The notes under the pieces were generated by a model. That model saw nothing but the letters and a program-made list of their open reading frames with translations. It searched no databases and had not been told where the DNA came from. Source: G965227875 sp965227875 (GTDB lineage: Bacteria > Pseudomonadota > Alphaproteobacteria > Rhizobiales > JAJFHC01). Taken from it: 64,000 nt of DNA. Within the stretch, counting starts at the first letter, position 1. Each line of letters begins with the position of its first letter. Positions 63,976 through 64,000 of this stretch are shown here, piece after piece. The position numbers were made by a program, and so were the translations under genes. The DNA lies in the NCBI GenBank assembly GCA_965227875.1, contig OZ245783.1, positions 806,001-870,000 on the forward strand. Direction: 5' to 3'.

Positions 63976-64000
63976 GATGTCACACCCGGTTAACAATTCA

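Overview
The window reads as a chromosomal segment of a high-GC alphaproteobacterium, most like the Rhodospirillales and relatives. The signs are the rplY-pth-ychF order, the petABC operon, the MoxR/DUF58/DUF4159 block facing a DUF1285-NUDIX-DUF6111-cca operon, and a Caulobacter-type ceramide gene set. Nearly all of it is dense coding sequence. I saw no rRNA, tRNA, CRISPR array, insertion sequence or prophage.

Layout. (1) 1-4605: the end of prs, a SulP permease, then rplY-pth-ychF. rplY has a short leader with a terminator-like hairpin against its ribosome site. (2) 4624-17957: a complete aerobic benzoate (box) locus. It holds a thioesterase and boxA, boxB and boxC on the minus strand, the divergent regulator boxR, an intergenic block of degenerate 32-bp repeats, and then an alpha/beta hydrolase, benzoate-CoA ligase and a five-gene Liv-type ABC importer that probably brings in benzoate. 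(3) 18167-19115: two MaoC-like hotdog proteins. (4) 19091-22288: methylthioadenosine salvage of the DHAP-shunt type (mtnP, apt, mtnA, class II aldolase). (5) 22390-26802: petABC (cytochrome bc1), trmL and hemF. (6) 26933-31230: a small CesT-like protein followed by a cysteine-free 1253-residue protein whose C-terminal third carries the motifs of a fold-type I PLP enzyme. This is the most unusual pair in the window and may be a chaperone and secreted effector. (7) 31261-45713: housekeeping and envelope genes (transporter, cca, NUDIX proteins, the MoxR block, a xi-class glutathione transferase, a cation antiporter). (8) 45723-63975: a large lipid locus.

The lipid locus holds what looks like a full bacterial sphingolipid pathway. 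The operon aasR-cerR-acpR-spt makes and processes the long-chain base. A GNAT-like protein (bCerS candidate) would N-acylate it. Next come a CDP-alcohol phosphotransferase, a DAG-kinase-like ceramide kinase and a Tam41-like cytidylyltransferase, in the order remembered for Caulobacter cpgA-cpgB-cpgC. Together they suggest a CDP-ceramide route parallel to CDP-diacylglycerol chemistry. Also present are an MsbA-like ABC exporter, an LptF/LptG-like pair, an Asp/Asn-hydroxylase-like protein, two small-molecule nucleotidyltransferases, a DegT aminotransferase, a metallophosphoesterase and a HIT protein. These are plausible headgroup, tailoring and export functions.

Functions come from motif reading and remembered family knowledge; no search was run. 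Start codons were moved where motif position or ribosome sites favoured a different start.
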